From: UBA8949 sp942493365
GTDB lineage: Bacteria > Bacillota > Clostridia > Saccharofermentanales > UBA5734
Assembly (NCBI GenBank): GCA_942493365.1
Contig: OW818697.1
Coordinates: 1,612,001-1,676,000, forward strand
DNA length: 64,000 nt
Direction of reading: 5' to 3'
The position numbers were made by a program, and so were the translations under genes. Shown piece after piece: positions 17,821 through 25,031 of this stretch (its first letter is position 1; the number at the start of each line of letters is the position of its first letter). The notes beneath the pieces were generated by a model. It was not told the DNA's origin, did no database searches, and saw nothing but the letters and a program-made list of their open reading frames with translations.

Positions 17821-17897
17821 GGGCCTTTAGCTCAGTTGGTTAGAGCAGCCGGCTCATAACCGGTCGGTCCGGGGTTCAAGTCCCTGAAGGCCCACCA
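17821..17897 (+). tRNA. tRNA with anticodon CAT (tRNA-Ile2 or elongator tRNA-Met)
   Basis: 77 bases including CCA. The anticodon loop is CTCATAA. Position 1 pairs with 72 (G-C), so this is not initiator tRNA. The acceptor GGGCCTT carries C4-G69 and C5-G68, the pairs known to be used by TilS to recognise lysidine-modified tRNA-Ile2, and the GGGCCTTTAGCTCAG start resembles bacterial Ile2. Ile2 is therefore my preferred reading, with elongator Met the alternative. Confidence 0.93.
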
Positions 17898-17924
17898 CAA
17901 GCACCTATACAATTGCATCGATAT

Positions 17925-18009
17925 GGGAGGATTCCCGAGTGGCTAAAGGGGGCAGACTGTAAATCTGTTGTCTACGACTTCGGTGGTTCGAATCCACCTC
18001 CTCCCACCA
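17925..18009 (+). tRNA. tRNA-Tyr (anticodon GTA)
   Basis: 85 bases including CCA. The acceptor GGGAGGA pairs with TCCTCCC. The anticodon arm CAGA-CTGTAAA-TCTG gives GTA. It has a long class II variable arm (TTGTCTACGACTTCGG). It shares the promoter with the preceding tRNA and is followed by a terminator. Confidence 0.97.
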
Positions 18010-18011
18010 GC

Positions 18012-18046
18012 AAAACCGTCAGCGCAAACTGGCGGTTTTTGTTTTT
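18012..18046 (+). terminator. Intrinsic terminator of the tRNA pair
   Basis: AAAACCGTCAG pairs with CTGGCGGTTTT around a six-base loop and is followed by TGTTTTT. It lies two bases after the tRNA-Tyr CCA. Confidence 0.88.
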
Positions 18047-18047
18047 A

Positions 18048-18076
18048 TTGATAACCTTCTAATTTTTTGCTAAATT
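18048..18076 (+). promoter_or_regulatory. Candidate promoter of the DUF1648 gene
   Basis: TTGATA and TAAATT with a 17-base spacer, directly after the tRNA terminator and about 30 bases before the DUF1648 start. The boxes are partial matches. Confidence 0.4.
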
Positions 18077-18102
18077 ATACATATTAAATTGCGCAGAACA
18101 GG

Positions 18103-18585
18103 ATGTGCATGATGAAAACCAAATATACCTATTGGCAAAAGCTTCTTGAAGTGCTCGGCGCTGCCGTTTTTATTGCGTTTGCGATTTATGCCGTGACCAG
18201 TTGGTCTGCAATCCCCGAGCAGATCCCAGCCCACTACAATATCCCTGGTGAAGTGGATCGCTGGGGCAACAAAGCTGAACTGTTGATTTTGCCCATTATC
18301 GGTGGTGTCTTTTATTTGCTGTTGACAGTTGTAAGCTTGTTCCCAAAGATCTGGAATGTACCAACGGCCAGAAACCCGGAGAACAAGGCCGCCGTCTACA
18401 GCACAGCCAAAACATTGTTGATTGTCCTGAAAGTGGAAATGATTTCGTTGTTTTTTTACATTTTCTACGTTTCATCGCGAGTGGAAAATTTGCCGGGCTA
18501 TATGATGATAATATTTGTGGTTTTGATTTTGTTTTCGATGCTGTACTTGGCCATTAAATGTTTTCGTATGGCCAATCGAGAATAG
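18103..18585 (+). CDS. DUF1648 membrane protein
   Basis: 160 residues with four hydrophobic segments (about 15-35, 60-80, 105-125, 133-153). After the first comes IPAHYNIPGEVDRWGNK, the signature of DUF1648, a domain also seen at the N-terminus of SdpI-like immunity proteins. The start has two candidate ATGs close together (18103 and 18109/18112) behind AGGATG. It is monocistronic and convergent with the alpha/beta hydrolase gene, with only eight bases between stops. Function is unknown. Confidence 0.82.
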   Translation: MCMMKTKYTYWQKLLEVLGAAVFIAFAIYAVTSWSAIPEQIPAHYNIPGEVDRWGNKAELLILPIIGGVFYLLLTVVSLFPKIWNVPTARNPENKAAVYSTAKTLLIVLKVEMISLFFYIFYVSSRVENLPGYMMIIFVVLILFSMLYLAIKCFRMANRE

Positions 18586-18593
18586 ACCTTCGT

Positions 18594-19319
18594 TTACCTT
18601 AATATGAAATCGCCGACCGCCTGCGCCGTTTGCTGCCATTGTTCTTCGGCGCTGATCGTGGCCTTGCCATCGCCAGCCTGCTCGCCATAGTCACCAAATT
18701 GGCCGTGGTTGCCGCCTTCGATGATGGTCTCTTTATAATCTGGCGGCATAATTTTTCTCGCCGCGATCAGCTTGTCCTGGCTGAGAACTTTGTCTTCGCT
18801 GCCATAAATCGATATTACCTGGAAGTCACTTTGGGACAAGTCCGACGCCGAGTAAGCGGCAAACAACGCCAGCCCGGCAAATTTGTCGGGATTTTTTGAC
18901 GCGTAATCGGCCGCCATGGCACCGCCCAGAGAGTGACCGCCGATCGTCCATTGTTCAACCAGGGGGTACTTGGCTATGATGCGGGCGGCTGCGCCGCTGT
19001 CAAAAACGGCCAGATTGAAAGGCATTTTGACGATGACGCAGAATATGCCGCGCTCGGCGATTTGCTGCATCAGCGGCGCGTAAGCCGTATACTCGACTTT
19101 GGCGCCAGGATAAAAGATCAGGCCTTGTTGGGATGCGGGATCGCCAAAGGCTGCACCCCCATCAAAGAGGGTCGCGCTGTCGGCCAGGATGGTTTGTGCT
19201 TTGGATTGCGCGCGATAGTAATCAGCCGTATAGATTAAAAATGCCGCCGCCATGACAACGATCAGTGCAGAAATAACAATCAGACTGATTTTCAGGCGTT
19301 TGTGTCTGATTTGTTTCAT
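18594..19319 (-). CDS. Membrane-anchored alpha/beta hydrolase
   Basis: 241 residues. An N-terminal hydrophobic segment (11-30) looks like a signal anchor, so the catalytic domain probably faces outward. The nucleophile elbow is G-G-H-S130-L-G-G. The likely acid is the Asp in GSEDKVLS, and the histidine is in GGNHGQFGDYG. Length and order fit the Abhydrolase_5 group. It overlaps the EamA permease gene (ATGA) and is the last gene of the murD-EamA-hydrolase unit. Substrate unknown. Confidence 0.88.
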   Translation of the reverse strand: MKQIRHKRLKISLIVISALIVVMAAAFLIYTADYYRAQSKAQTILADSATLFDGGAAFGDPASQQGLIFYPGAKVEYTAYAPLMQQIAERGIFCVIVKMPFNLAVFDSGAAARIIAKYPLVEQWTIGGHSLGGAMAADYASKNPDKFAGLALFAAYSASDLSQSDFQVISIYGSEDKVLSQDKLIAARKIMPPDYKETIIEGGNHGQFGDYGEQAGDGKATISAEEQWQQTAQAVGDFILR

Positions 19320-20302
19320 AGTCGGCTTCCTTTGTGGTCATGTTCATGGTCATGATCGTCATGACGATGCGAATGATTGTGGGTCAGTCCGGAATGTGAG
19401 TGCCAGTGCTTATGCCGATCATATGCCGCCAGGGCAGCGCCCAAAATCATCAAGACCAAAGCGATCAGAAAGGTCAGATTGAGCGCCTGTCCAAATATTA
19501 TATAGGAAACCAAAGCGCCAATAAAGGGTGCGATGGCATAGTAGGCACTGGTCTGGGCTGCGCCTAGTTCGCGCTGAGCTTTGATATAAAAATAAATGCT
19601 CAGACCAAAAGCAACAAAGCCCAACAGCAACGAAAACAAAATATAAATAAAATTGAACTTAAGCTGACTGACCAACAGCGCAACAAGCAAAGATCCGAAT
19701 CCAGAGCCAAAACCTTTAATCACCACGATTTGAAGCGGATCTTTGTCCGATAATTTGCGTGTGCAATTGTTTTCCAACCCCCAGCATATGCAGGCCAGCA
19801 CCACAAATACCGACCCGATCGAAAAGGAAAAACTGGCCACGTTTTCGACTGACAGCACAAAGCTGGCCAGCGAAATCAGCGCGATCGCCAACCACATCCG
19901 GCGGCCAATCGCTTCTTTAAAGAATACCATGGCAATGATGGCTGTAGCCACGATCTCGAAATTATTCAGCAGCGACGCATTGGTGGCGGTGGTCAGCGTC
20001 AAGGCCATCATCAGCAAAAGCGGGGCGGCAATGTCGAGTGCGATCATGCCAATAATGGAGGGTAGATTCTGCCGGGTTAATGGCGCTTCACGTCGTTCGT
20101 GCTGGCGGGCATTTTTAAATATATTGATGATCAGCATGCCAATTCCCGCGCCCAGATAGAGCATGGCAGCCATCATGGCGGGTGGTACCTCAGTTAGCAG
20201 CAGTTTGGCAAATGGCGCACTGACGCCATAAAGCGCCGCCGCCAGCAAGGCCATCAGGATGGCGGATGTTCTTGTGGGCAAAATTTTGGCCGGTTTGATC
20301 AA
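19316..20302 (-). CDS. EamA (DMT) transporter with histidine-rich tail
   Basis: 328 residues with ten hydrophobic segments in two EamA repeats, as in drug/metabolite transporters. It ends in a 34-residue hydrophilic tail (about 295-328) containing 12 histidines and several aspartates (HNHSHRHDDHDHEHDHK). Such tails are usual in metal carriers such as CDF or ZIP proteins but not in EamA exporters. The start is a TTG that overlaps the murD stop; an ATG 16 codons later is the alternative. The tail suggests metal binding or metal transport, which is an inference. Confidence 0.85.
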   Translation of the reverse strand: MIKPAKILPTRTSAILMALLAAALYGVSAPFAKLLLTEVPPAMMAAMLYLGAGIGMLIINIFKNARQHERREAPLTRQNLPSIIGMIALDIAAPLLLMMALTLTTATNASLLNNFEIVATAIIAMVFFKEAIGRRMWLAIALISLASFVLSVENVASFSFSIGSVFVVLACICWGLENNCTRKLSDKDPLQIVVIKGFGSGFGSLLVALLVSQLKFNFIYILFSLLLGFVAFGLSIYFYIKAQRELGAAQTSAYYAIAPFIGALVSYIIFGQALNLTFLIALVLMILGAALAAYDRHKHWHSHSGLTHNHSHRHDDHDHEHDHKGSRL

Positions 20303-21720
20303 AGTTTGTTGACCAGTTCTTTAAACAAATTTCCGCGCTCTTCAAAGTGGCGGAAGGCATCATAGCTGGTGCCGGCCGGCGACAGCACGACAACCTCGCC
20401 GGGCTCGGCCAGGGTCCTGGCCTGGGTTACAGCATCGGTGTAATTGTCGCAGTGGATGATTTTCAGGTCTTCATATTTGACACCTTTGTAGGCCGCCTCG
20501 CGGCGTATACTGGCGTCGATCAGGTCCGCGTTGGCCCCGCAGAAGATGATTTTCCTGGCGACCGCCACGATGGCTTCGCCCAGACCGGTGTAGTCGCTTT
20601 TTTTGTCCTGACCACCTGCTATCAGCACGACATGCTCGTTGCGCTCGGCCAGCGCCCGCAGGGCGGCCTTGGTGCGGGACGGACTGGTATCGATCGAGCT
20701 GTTGTAGTAACGGACGCCATCGAGCTCACGGACCAGCTCCAGACGGTGCTCGACCCCGCCAAAGCTGCGCGCCACGGCGGTGACGTCTTCGGTTTTGACA
20801 TAAGGCCAGACAGCCGCCGTTGCCGCCATATAGTTTTCGACATTGTGCTTGCCGGGGATCTTGATGTCAGCGCTGTTAATGATCGGCACTTCCCTGCCAC
20901 CGCTGCGATAGACCAGTTGGTTTTCGGTGACAAAGCAACCCTCCTGATGTTCGCTGTCCTTTTGGGCGAACCAGACGACCTGTCCACGTGCATCCGTGCT
21001 GAAAGAGCTGGTTTCGAAATTGCTGGCATTGAGCACCAAGCGACCGTAGAAGGGCTGGTAGAGCATGATGTTGCGCTTGGCATCGATGTACTCCTGGTAG
21101 TCCTTGTGGACATCCAGGTGATTGGGCGTAATGTTGGTCACGACGGCGATGTCAGGGCTTTTGCGCATGCTCATCAGTTGGAAGCTGGAGAGCTCGAGCA
21201 CCACCATGTCTTGCGGCTTAATCGACTCAATGCGGTCCAAAAGCGGCGTGCCAATGTTGCCGCCCAGATGCACGTTATAACCGGCTTGCTTAAGGATGAG
21301 GCTGATCAGCGTGGTGGTGGTGGTCTTGCCATCGCTGCCGGTCACGGCGAACATCGTCGCCGGGCAAAGTTCCATAAAGACTTCCATCTCTGACGTAATG
21401 ATCGCACCACGGGCACGTTCGGCCAGCAGCTCGGGAATATCATGGCGCATCTTGGGCGTCCTGAAGATGATGTCAAAACCTTTGAGGCCGCTGAGATAGT
21501 CGGCACCGACCGACCACCCCAGCTCAATGCCCTCGGCTTCGAAGTCGTTCCGCGTCTGGGCCAAAACCGGATCGTCGGCGGCCAGTTTGTCAAACGCCGT
21601 GATCGAACCGCCCAAACCGGCAATATAGCGAATCAAAGGGCGATTGCTGATGCCGATGCCCAGCACGGCAATACGCTTGCCTTTGAGAAATGCTTTGAAG
21701 TTTTCTGTTTTGGTGTTCAT
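20299..21720 (-). CDS. murD: UDP-N-acetylmuramoyl-L-alanine:D-glutamate ligase
   Basis: 473 residues. It adds D-glutamate to UDP-MurNAc-L-Ala in peptidoglycan synthesis. The ATP site is VTGSDGKTTTTTLI (near residue 126), the N-terminal Rossmann segment is VLGIGISNRPLI, and the Mur ligase motif NITPNHLDVH is present. The segment GVEHRLELVRELDGVRYYNS also matches MurD. It stands away from the usual dcw cluster and heads an operon with an EamA permease and a hydrolase. Confidence 0.95.
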   Translation of the reverse strand: MNTKTENFKAFLKGKRIAVLGIGISNRPLIRYIAGLGGSITAFDKLAADDPVLAQTRNDFEAEGIELGWSVGADYLSGLKGFDIIFRTPKMRHDIPELLAERARGAIITSEMEVFMELCPATMFAVTGSDGKTTTTTLISLILKQAGYNVHLGGNIGTPLLDRIESIKPQDMVVLELSSFQLMSMRKSPDIAVVTNITPNHLDVHKDYQEYIDAKRNIMLYQPFYGRLVLNASNFETSSFSTDARGQVVWFAQKDSEHQEGCFVTENQLVYRSGGREVPIINSADIKIPGKHNVENYMAATAAVWPYVKTEDVTAVARSFGGVEHRLELVRELDGVRYYNSSIDTSPSRTKAALRALAERNEHVVLIAGGQDKKSDYTGLGEAIVAVARKIIFCGANADLIDASIRREAAYKGVKYEDLKIIHCDNYTDAVTQARTLAEPGEVVVLSPAGTSYDAFRHFEERGNLFKELVNKL

Positions 21721-21784
21721 GCCTGTGGCCTCCTTGCATGGGAAACGATCCGAACATCCCCCAAAGGAAATTATAAATTATCTC

Positions 21785-21813
21785 TTGCAATTATGCCAAC
21801 GTTATTGTAAGAT
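21785..21813 (+). promoter_or_regulatory. Promoter of tRNA-Leu(CAG)
   Basis: TTGCAA and TAAGAT with a 17-base spacer, 11 bases before the tRNA. Both boxes match consensus at four of six positions. It lies in the 104-base gap between divergent murD and the tRNA. Confidence 0.55.
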
Positions 21814-21824
21814 AAATCTCGCCT

Positions 21825-21911
21825 GCGGGAATGGCGGAATTGGCAGACGCGCTAGTTTCAGGTATTAGTGATCGTAAGGTCATGCAGGTTCAAGTCCTGT
21901 TTCCCGCACCA
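21825..21911 (+). tRNA. tRNA-Leu (anticodon CAG)
   Basis: 87 bases including CCA. The acceptor GCGGGAA pairs with TTCCCGC. The anticodon arm CTAGT-TTCAGGT-ATTAG gives CAG. The class II variable arm is TGATCGTAAGGTCA. This is the second leucine tRNA in the window. Confidence 0.96.
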
Positions 21912-21913
21912 AA

Positions 21914-21957
21914 ACAAAGACCGATGTTTGAATAAAACTTCGGTCTTTGTCTGTTTT
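21914..21957 (+). terminator. Intrinsic terminator after tRNA-Leu(CAG)
   Basis: ACAAAGACCGA pairs with TCGGTCTTTGT around a 15-base loop, followed by CTGTTTTG. It separates the tRNA from the O-acetylhomoserine sulfhydrylase gene. Confidence 0.75.
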
Positions 21958-21996
21958 GATATATAATATATGAAATCTACACCGGAGGTCATCCAC

Positions 21997-23259
21997 ATGA
22001 GAGACGAAACAAAATGCCTGCATTCTGGCTATACACCCAAAAATACTGAGCCGCGGGTTATCCCGATCTATCAAAGCACCACCTATGTTTTTGATTCAAC
22101 TGAGGATGTCGGCGATGTATTTGATGAGCCAACCAAGGCCCTGATCTACTCGCGCTTCGCCAATCCGACCGTCATGGCGGTCGAGGCCAAAATTGCCGAC
22201 CTCGAAGGCGGCGTCGGCGCGCTATGTACGTCGTCCGGGCAGGCGGCTTCGTTGCTGTCCATCCTCAACATCTGCAGCGCCGGTGACAGCTTCATCAGCA
22301 CGGCGCAGATATATGGCGGCACCGTCAACCTCTTCGCCGTCACTCTGAAAAAGATGGGCATCGAATGCATTTTCGTTGATTTTGACGCTGATGTTGCAGT
22401 CATCAACGCCGCTTTCAAAGTAAATACCAAAGCAGTTTTCGGCGAAACGCTGGCCAACCCGGCCCTGTCCGTTCTGGATATCGAAAAAATCGCGGTCATC
22501 GCCCATGCCCACGGTGTGCCGCTGATCGTGGACAACACCTTCGCCACGCCGATCCTGTGCAAGCCTTTCGACTTCGGCGCCGATATCGTTGTGCATTCCA
22601 CATCAAAGTACATGGACGGCCACGCCCTTCAGGTCGGCGGCGTCATCGTCGACAGCGGCAAATTCAACTGGACCAACGGCAAATTTCCCGGCTTCACCGA
22701 GCCCGACCCGTCCTACCACGGCATCAACTACGTCGATACTTATGGTCAGGCCGCTTACATTATCAAAGCCAGAATGCAGTTGATGCGCGATTTCGGCGTC
22801 TACCCCGCTGCCAATTCGGCCTTTCTCTTGAACCTCGGGCTGGAAACGCTGGCCATCCGCATGGAGCGCTACTGCCAAAACGCCCTGACGGTGGCCCAAT
22901 ACCTGGAAAATTCTGACAAGATCGAATCGGTCAATTACCCCGGTCTGGCCAGCGACAACCACTACGCCATGGCGCAGAAATACCTCAAAGGCACCAGTGG
23001 TGTCGTCACCTTCGTCATCAATGGCGGCAAGGCCAACGCCATCAAGTTTATGGACGGCCTAAAGCTGGCCTCGAACGAGGTGCATGTCGCCGACATCCGC
23101 ACCTGCGTCCTCCACCCGGCCAGCGCCACCCACCGCCAGCTGACCGACGATCAGCTGTTCGCGGCCGGCATCAATCCCGGCATGATCCGCTTCTCAGTCG
23201 GCCTGGAAAACATTGACGACATTCTTGAGGATATTGCGCAGAGTCTGGCGCGAGTCTGA
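21997..23259 (+). CDS. metY: O-acetylhomoserine sulfhydrylase (Cys/Met PLP enzyme)
   Basis: 420 residues from the ATG nine bases after CCGGAGG; an open upstream extension is ignored. It makes homocysteine from O-acetylhomoserine and sulfide. PLP features: the Tyr/Arg motif IYSRFANPT, IYGGTVNL, LIVDNTFATP, and the Schiff-base lysine in VHSTSKYMDGH. The C-terminal half has the inserted segment typical of MetY rather than MetB/MetC. It is transcribed alone; promoter elements between the tRNA terminator and the start are not obvious. Sulfhydrylase rather than gamma-synthase is my best reading. Confidence 0.92.
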   Translation: MRDETKCLHSGYTPKNTEPRVIPIYQSTTYVFDSTEDVGDVFDEPTKALIYSRFANPTVMAVEAKIADLEGGVGALCTSSGQAASLLSILNICSAGDSFISTAQIYGGTVNLFAVTLKKMGIECIFVDFDADVAVINAAFKVNTKAVFGETLANPALSVLDIEKIAVIAHAHGVPLIVDNTFATPILCKPFDFGADIVVHSTSKYMDGHALQVGGVIVDSGKFNWTNGKFPGFTEPDPSYHGINYVDTYGQAAYIIKARMQLMRDFGVYPAANSAFLLNLGLETLAIRMERYCQNALTVAQYLENSDKIESVNYPGLASDNHYAMAQKYLKGTSGVVTFVINGGKANAIKFMDGLKLASNEVHVADIRTCVLHPASATHRQLTDDQLFAAGINPGMIRFSVGLENIDDILEDIAQSLARV

Positions 23260-23277
23260 AATAGTACTTATGAGTTA

Positions 23278-23306
23278 TTGACATATTATATCATATGGCG
23301 CATAAT
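23278..23306 (+). promoter_or_regulatory. Promoter of the DUF4160/DUF2442 operon
   Basis: TTGACA and CATAAT with a 17-base spacer, 32 bases before the DUF4160 start, in an AT-rich patch with several short inverted repeats (such as CATATTATATCATATG). Those could serve autoregulation by the downstream HTH protein. Confidence 0.75.
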
Positions 23307-23338
23307 TGATTTATAAATATCGATTGGCGGTAGATATA

Positions 23339-23593
23339 ATGCCTGAAATTGCAAGGTTCTTCGGGATTATTATAAAAATGTATTACCAGCAGAGTGATCA
23401 TAACCCGCCACATATTCATGCTGTTTACGGAGAGTATATGGGAGCGATCAATATTCGCACATATAAAATGATTGAAGGCGATTTACCGATCAGGGTACAG
23501 TCATTAATCAAAGAGTGGCTTATGCTCTATCAAATTGAATTGGAAGAAATGTGGAACACGCAAGAATTCCGCAAGCTTCCGCCGCTTGAGTAA
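23339..23593 (+). CDS. DUF4160 protein, candidate toxin of a toxin-antitoxin pair
   Basis: 84 residues from the ATG that gives the family's normal start (MPEIARFFGIIIKMYY). The following NPPHIHAVYGEY and the C-terminal LxxVxxWL-like helix match DUF4160. It is small and AT-rich compared with its neighbours. The gene 14 bases downstream encodes DUF2442 plus an HTH domain. DUF4160/DUF2442 pairs recur in bacteria and archaea and have been proposed as toxin-antitoxin modules; activity here is not shown. Confidence 0.85.
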   Translation: MPEIARFFGIIIKMYYQQSDHNPPHIHAVYGEYMGAINIRTYKMIEGDLPIRVQSLIKEWLMLYQIELEEMWNTQEFRKLPPLE

Positions 23594-23607
23594 TTTGAGG
23601 TAATTTT

Positions 23608-24075
23608 ATGTTTCACAAAATCCATGCTGTTCATCCACTCCCCGACATGCAATTGATGCTTTGGTTTACTGGCGGTGCAATTAAGCAGTATGATGTTCGA
23701 CCCCTCCTGAAAAAGTGGAAAAAGTTTGTCGATCTACAGGACGAACTGCTTTTTAAATGCGTAAAAGTTGATGCTGGTGGATATGGTATTTCGTGGAATG
23801 ATGATTTAGACCTTTCCTGTAATGAATTATGGGAAAATGGATCACAAGCTGATCCAATGGAGATTCAACGTATCAAATTCATCGGCAGCATCATCGATGC
23901 ACGCCGTCAATCTGGCATGTCACAAAAGGATCTCGAGGAAGCATCGGGCGTCAAACAACCGGTTATCGCAAGACTGGAGCGCGGTGAAACCAATCCTCAG
24001 TTATTAACACTCTTACGAATTTTATCGCCTCTTGGAAAAACTATTCGAGTCGTAAACTCAGAAAACCAGGTGTGA
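23608..24075 (+). CDS. DUF2442 fused to XRE-type HTH, candidate antitoxin
   Basis: 155 residues. Residues 1-80 are DUF2442 (HAVHPLPDMQLMLWFTGG, then YDVRPLL and the GYGISWNDDLDLSCNELW end). Residues 90-150 are a Cro/CI-type helix-turn-helix (ARRQSGMSQKDLEEASGVKQ, then ARLERGETNPQLLTLLRI). This joins the partner domain and a DNA-binding domain in one chain, suggesting an autoregulating antitoxin. It lies 14 bases after the DUF4160 gene, and its stop overlaps the GTG start of the next gene. Confidence 0.88.
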   Translation: MFHKIHAVHPLPDMQLMLWFTGGAIKQYDVRPLLKKWKKFVDLQDELLFKCVKVDAGGYGISWNDDLDLSCNELWENGSQADPMEIQRIKFIGSIIDARRQSGMSQKDLEEASGVKQPVIARLERGETNPQLLTLLRILSPLGKTIRVVNSENQV

Positions 24076-24992
24076 ATTTGCGCGATTTAATCAAAACCCA
24101 CTACCGCCAAACCGGCCCCTACACCTACGCCGGCCCTTATGCCGATTACTTTCGCAGCCTGCCCGACGATCTGGCCGAGCTCAGCCGACTGGTCTGTGCG
24201 CAGATCATTCACCGAGCCACCCTGCGCGAAGGCAATACCAACGCCAACCAGGATCTTCGTTACGGCGACATGACCCAGTTCCCCTGGTCCCGGCAGCGGT
24301 GCGAAGACGATGTTTTCCTGACCGCCAGTGCCATGACGGCGGAATTGTTTCGGCTCGATGAAGCGGGATTCACACTGGCTCGTAAAGTCGAAAACAAAAT
24401 CGTCGTGACCTGCCGCTATGTGTCGGTGCTGATGTCGGCGATTTTCAAAGCCAAGGGCATCCCTTGCCGCTCGCGCAACGGTTTCGCGCCCTATTTTTTC
24501 GAGGGCCAAATTGTAGACCATTGGATCAATCAGGTCTGGTCTGACGCGCTAAACCGCTGGATCACCTTTGATGCCGATGGTTTTTACGATCGCGGCAAAA
24601 TCGGCTTTGAACAGTACGATATGCCCGTCGATCGCTTCGACTGGGCGGCCGAGACCTGGCTGGCCGGCCGCCGCGGCGACACCAGCCGCACACAATACAT
24701 CTATGCCGATGGGCTTGGCATCAATCCGCTCAAGGCGATCATTCGCAGCGTTTTTTATGATTTCCATGCCTTGATGAATCATGAAATATCCTACAAATTT
24801 CAGCCTTGCTATGTCGATGGCAAATATGATCAGCTGACCGAGGATGATTTTCGCGAAATCGACGAATTGGCCGAGCTGATGTGCGATCCGGACAAAAATT
24901 TCGACAACCTCTTGGTCTTGTGGAATACCCAGCGGAAATTCCGCATTTTGAACAGCCCGCTGGTGTATGACCAGGATAATAACTCAAGATAG
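24072..24992 (+). CDS. Cytosolic transglutaminase-like protein
   Basis: 306 residues from a GTG that overlaps the previous stop (GTGA). The papain-like triad is visible: C114 in VVTCRYVSVLM, H150 in DHWINQVW, and D167 in WITFDADG. There is no signal peptide or membrane segment, so it should be cytosolic. Base composition returns to the high-GC style of the genome, unlike the two small genes before it. Such proteins are usually predicted peptidases or amidases; the substrate is unknown. The coupling to the DUF2442-HTH gene may simply reflect insertion upstream. Confidence 0.82.
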   Translation: MNLRDLIKTHYRQTGPYTYAGPYADYFRSLPDDLAELSRLVCAQIIHRATLREGNTNANQDLRYGDMTQFPWSRQRCEDDVFLTASAMTAELFRLDEAGFTLARKVENKIVVTCRYVSVLMSAIFKAKGIPCRSRNGFAPYFFEGQIVDHWINQVWSDALNRWITFDADGFYDRGKIGFEQYDMPVDRFDWAAETWLAGRRGDTSRTQYIYADGLGINPLKAIIRSVFYDFHALMNHEISYKFQPCYVDGKYDQLTEDDFREIDELAELMCDPDKNFDNLLVLWNTQRKFRILNSPLVYDQDNNSR

Positions 24993-25031
24993 AAGATCAA
25001 TGCAAATAATTGTTATGCTATACTTTTATTC

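Noticed and set aside
20347..21393. 348-codon plus-strand open frame over murD
   Set aside because: It is antisense to an intact murD with all ligase motifs, and no ribosome binding site precedes it.
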